Shown here piece by piece: positions 61,108-64,000 of a stretch of 64,000 nucleotides of DNA. Below the pieces are notes generated by a model. It was not told the DNA's origin. It did not search any database and saw only the letters and a program-made list of their open reading frames with translations. Position 1 is the first letter of the stretch. Every line of letters begins with the position of its first letter. The position numbers and the translations under genes are program-made. The stretch comes from Drosophila miranda (taxonomy: Eukaryota > Arthropoda > Insecta > Diptera > Drosophilidae): the NCBI RefSeq assembly GCF_003369915.1, contig NC_046674.1, positions 10,478,001 to 10,542,000 of the forward strand. Reading direction: 5' to 3'.

Positions 61108-64000
61108 TCATTCTGGTGAAAAATGTCGTTTATGAAGCGCTTATTGTGTTTGGCTTGTGGTAGCCACTCGCCCTGTCCCCCCGCCTCGCTCGCCCCCCTC
61201 CACCATTCCTTTGCTTCCTTCTTGCCCCACAATCCCTCTGTGCTTCCGTTTCCGCACTTGAATGGCGTGCGCCACAATGGCTGCTCCCTTGGCCTGTCCT
61301 CCATCTCCGCCGCCTCCTTCCCCTCAGCCATGCCACACAGCAATCTCCCATCCAACTGTTGTTTGCGGCATGCGCCGATGCCTTTGTCCAGCTTTTGGTC
61401 GCACGCTTCTCTCTTGATTTTTTCTCTCGTTTTTCGTATACCCTTTCGCATAGAGAGAGAGAAAGAGAAAACATATAGATTCCTGATCAGTATCGGTATC
61501 TGTCTTTCCATCTGTTTTATTTATGCTTTGCATAGATCCTTCTATTATTCGTTCCGTTTAGAGAACAATCGAGGCCCTTATAGATTCTATATATCCGGAT
61601 ATCATCCATGGCACGTCCTTGCTGGAAGAACTCTTTGATTTCTGTTGATATTCTCAACCGATTTCGCGTGTATATATATCGTATCCCCTATTTCTGCCCC
61701 ACTAAAAGTTCGATCTTTCAGGGTATCCCGTGGGTCGCTCTACGAGTGCCTGCTTCTTTCTTGTTTTTATCATCATGTGCTTTCTTCTTTCGTTCTTTTC
61801 CATTCTTTGTTCCATTCTTCTACGGCTGACAGTTGGGTCCGAAACATTTTACGCATCTTTTGGCGAGGATATGGGGATATACGGGATGTGGAGGATACGG
61901 GCTTTGGTGATGGGATGGTGTGCCATGGTGGGGGCCGTGTGCTCCTCCTCCTCCTCTGTCCACTTTGACAGCAACCGGGAAACGGAAGCGGAAATTTTGT
62001 GCCCATGCGTTTTCATTCTCCGTGTTGACGACTGCCGGGGTTTTCCTCCGACTATGGGAAAACAGAGTGTGGTGTGGAGTGGAGTAGAGTATGGAAAATG
62101 GGGTGGAGAAAAGCGGACAGGACAGCACAGGACACAACAGCAGAGTGAAAAACGGACAGAACAGAGCCCAGTGAAAAGCAGAGTGGGGTGTGGCTGATGG
62201 ATGGGGAGGGAAGAGGACATGTTGGCTTTTGTCCAACACACAAGGCCGGTCGGCACACCACCCTCCATCAATCCTCCCCTCCCCGCCCCCTAAGCCACAC
62301 TCATCCCCCATTTTCACCAATTTTCCAAGTGGAAGGAGAGCGAACCAAAAACTTGCTTTGCTTTTTCCAAATTTTTTTAAAAATTTATAAACTTTTGTTT
62401 CGATCAAGTTTTGTTCCTCCTTCTCTTTGTTGCGTGATTTGTCGACTGTCAAAAGTGGCAGAGGAGGGTATATTGGTAGTGGCGGGGAGGGGTAGGGTGA
62501 GCAAGAAGAGGGTGGAGTCGGAGGGTCTGGCTGTTGACTGTCACACCGGCCAAAAAATAGGCTAGACGTGAAAACAAACAGAAACAAATTCTATTAAACA
62601 GGATTAGAAATCAAACATTCTTGAACCGATTCCCAAAAGAAATAGAAAAATTTTTACCTTGCCCAACACTGCAACACTGTAGGGTTGGAAAGTAGGGATC
62701 TGTCTTTGTTTCTTTGGTAGATATGTACTCTCCTTTTCTGTACCACAAAATCCTTGAATTGTTGTCTGTCTTTAATGTGGATTGATTTCCAAAGAATTAA
62801 ATAATACAAAAACTCTTCTAAACACTAATCAGTGTTGGACAGCTACCAAAATAGTGTTTGAAAGAGATGTTAAGAGCCACAGCCACTAAATCAAGGAAAA
62901 TCCTCTACTGCTTTCCATTTTTTGTGTCATAAATCCAAATCCTGCCTTGCCAAGAACCTTCTATTCTCCAAAATACCACCAAAACATACATATGTATGTG
63001 TTTTTTATGTACCCCTTTTTCCCCCTCTATCTGTGGGCTCAGCGCTTAGTGATGGATTGCATTCGATAATGCCGATTATTTGAATGATTTTAATGCATAA
63101 ATTCATGCATCAAAGGGAGCGTACAAATCACTAACAGTCGGCACTATCGCATTCAATTTAGAAAATCCTTCATTCTTTCGTTTAAGTTCTTCAAGAGCCT
63201 GGCTAAAACATAGCAGATTATGGCCCCTAATCTCTTAACTCTCCATTCGTATACCTCTCCCTTTCCTTATTTCTTGTTGTATTCCTAAAACATATCCTCC
63301 ACCCCTTGACCAATCTGTCCCCTCTCGCAAAAAAACACAAACTCCCATCGCATATCAGAAGTTTTTAATAAAATGTAAATTATTCTTCCCTCGTTTTTTT
63401 TTTTGTTTTGATAAATGTCTATTGGAAAAAGTTTCCTTCTGTTTCTCGGCTTCTGTTTTTCTGTGTGTGTTCCATGTGCTTTATTGGGTTTTCTTTGGCT
63501 CCTCCTGCTCCGAATGCTCCCTGCCTTTTCCTGCCTTTTCAGTGTTCCAGTTTTTGTTTTTTTTTTTTTTTTTGGTTCCTTCTCCGCTTCTCCTTGTGGT
63601 TATTCTTGTGGTTTTTGTGGTTTCGGCAATATTTTATTCATAGTTGACACGAAATGCGTAACAAATCGTTTTGGAGCGGTCTTTCGACTGAAGAGGAAGC
63701 GCCCTGGCAGTGGAAATGGAAGTCAAAGTCGAAGTGGAAGTCGAAGTCCGGGAAGCGGGGAGGCCGCCCCTCACAAAATTTATAGTTTTGGCCTCTCGAA
63801 CACGTCTCCCCTTTCAAATCAAAAATAAATAAATATTCTCCAGCGACACATTTTGGATGGGGCAGATGGCTTATAAAAAGCCGAGTAAAAGTGATATTTG
63901 CATAACAGTTTTTGTCGTTTTTTTTTTTTCGTATTTTGATTTGGGGGACTCCCCAGGAAACGGACCGGTGTGGGGAGGGCTTTGATGGGGCCCTAATATC
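52918..64000. other. Presumed intron, no secure genes
   Basis: About 11 kb of non-coding, microsatellite-rich DNA to the window edge: GGAACTCGG repeats (53440-53480), T-runs (54345-54370), CA/GT runs (60960-60990, 61075-61100), and GGTTGGGG (58580-58610). A possible short exon is noted at 60605-60660. Nothing else is supported. Confidence 0.4.
60605..60660 (+). other. Weak candidate exon before a strong donor
   Basis: ATG at 60605 opens MEVWLQSIFPAAKDHSAR, ending at AGAAG|GTAAGG (donor at 60661). An internal CTGCAG at 60637 could also act as acceptor, leaving a 22-nt microexon whose phase would fit the exon at 52830. There is no pyrimidine tract, so confidence is low. Confidence 0.15.

Noticed and set aside
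61820..62587. Minus-strand frame of 255 codons
   Set aside because: Pro/Ser/His-rich sequence from polypyrimidine DNA; open in several frames at once, a sign of low complexity rather than coding.
1..64000. CRISPR arrays, bacterial operons, tRNA, rRNA and the bantam microRNA
   Set aside because: No direct-repeat/spacer pattern, no tRNA B-box in context, no rRNA sequence; the mature bantam sequence, which maps to the same chromosome region in D. melanogaster, was not seen.

Overview
This is eukaryotic, insect DNA, almost certainly from a Drosophila genome but not D. melanogaster itself. The support is split genes with 52-90 nt GT-AG introns, TATA/Inr/DPE core promoters, M1BP and DREF type promoter motifs, many short tandem repeats, and a gene set matching the left tip of D. 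melanogaster 3L (region 61C): Ptpmeg followed by a methuselah-family receptor cluster. The species group (obscura-like is my guess) is inference.

Layout. 1-5.4 kb: Ptpmeg on the minus strand, a FERM-PDZ protein tyrosine phosphatase whose nine coding exons add up to 976 codons. 5.4-10.06 kb: apparently its 5' non-coding region, ending at a housekeeping-type promoter motif cluster. An inverted copy of that cluster lies 400 bp further on, pointing the other way. 10.7-18.8 kb: a tandem duplication of methuselah. The left copy is truncated by internal deletions and the right copy is intact, with two alternative C-terminal exons. A decayed 690-bp Tc1-like transposon with TA target duplication separates them. 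19.4-20.9 kb: a complete 395-aa odorant receptor gene. 28.6-35.3 kb: mthl10, with a possible upstream coding exon and several mutually exclusive last exons. 36.3-38.6 kb and 40.0-42.1 kb: two more mth-like receptors (517 and 499 aa). 43-64 kb: almost entirely non-coding and rich in simple repeats. It looks like the first introns of a large plus-strand gene whose body lies beyond the window; a TATA promoter, a leader exon ending in ATG AAG, and one phase-compatible coding exon at 52.8 kb support this.

Biology. The dominant theme is a cluster of class-B-like (Methuselah subfamily) secretin-fold GPCRs with cysteine-rich ectodomains. In flies these are peptide receptors linked to lifespan, stress and cytokine signalling (Mth; Mthl10 as a growth-blocking-peptide receptor). 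An odorant receptor is embedded in the cluster. The most interesting loci are the truncated mth copy, which still has a full core promoter and a signal-peptide ectodomain; the interchangeable Mthl10 cytoplasmic tails; the paired inverted promoter array; and the unidentified gene on the right. All exon structures were built by hand from splice consensus, phase and protein similarity; no alignment or RNA evidence was available.
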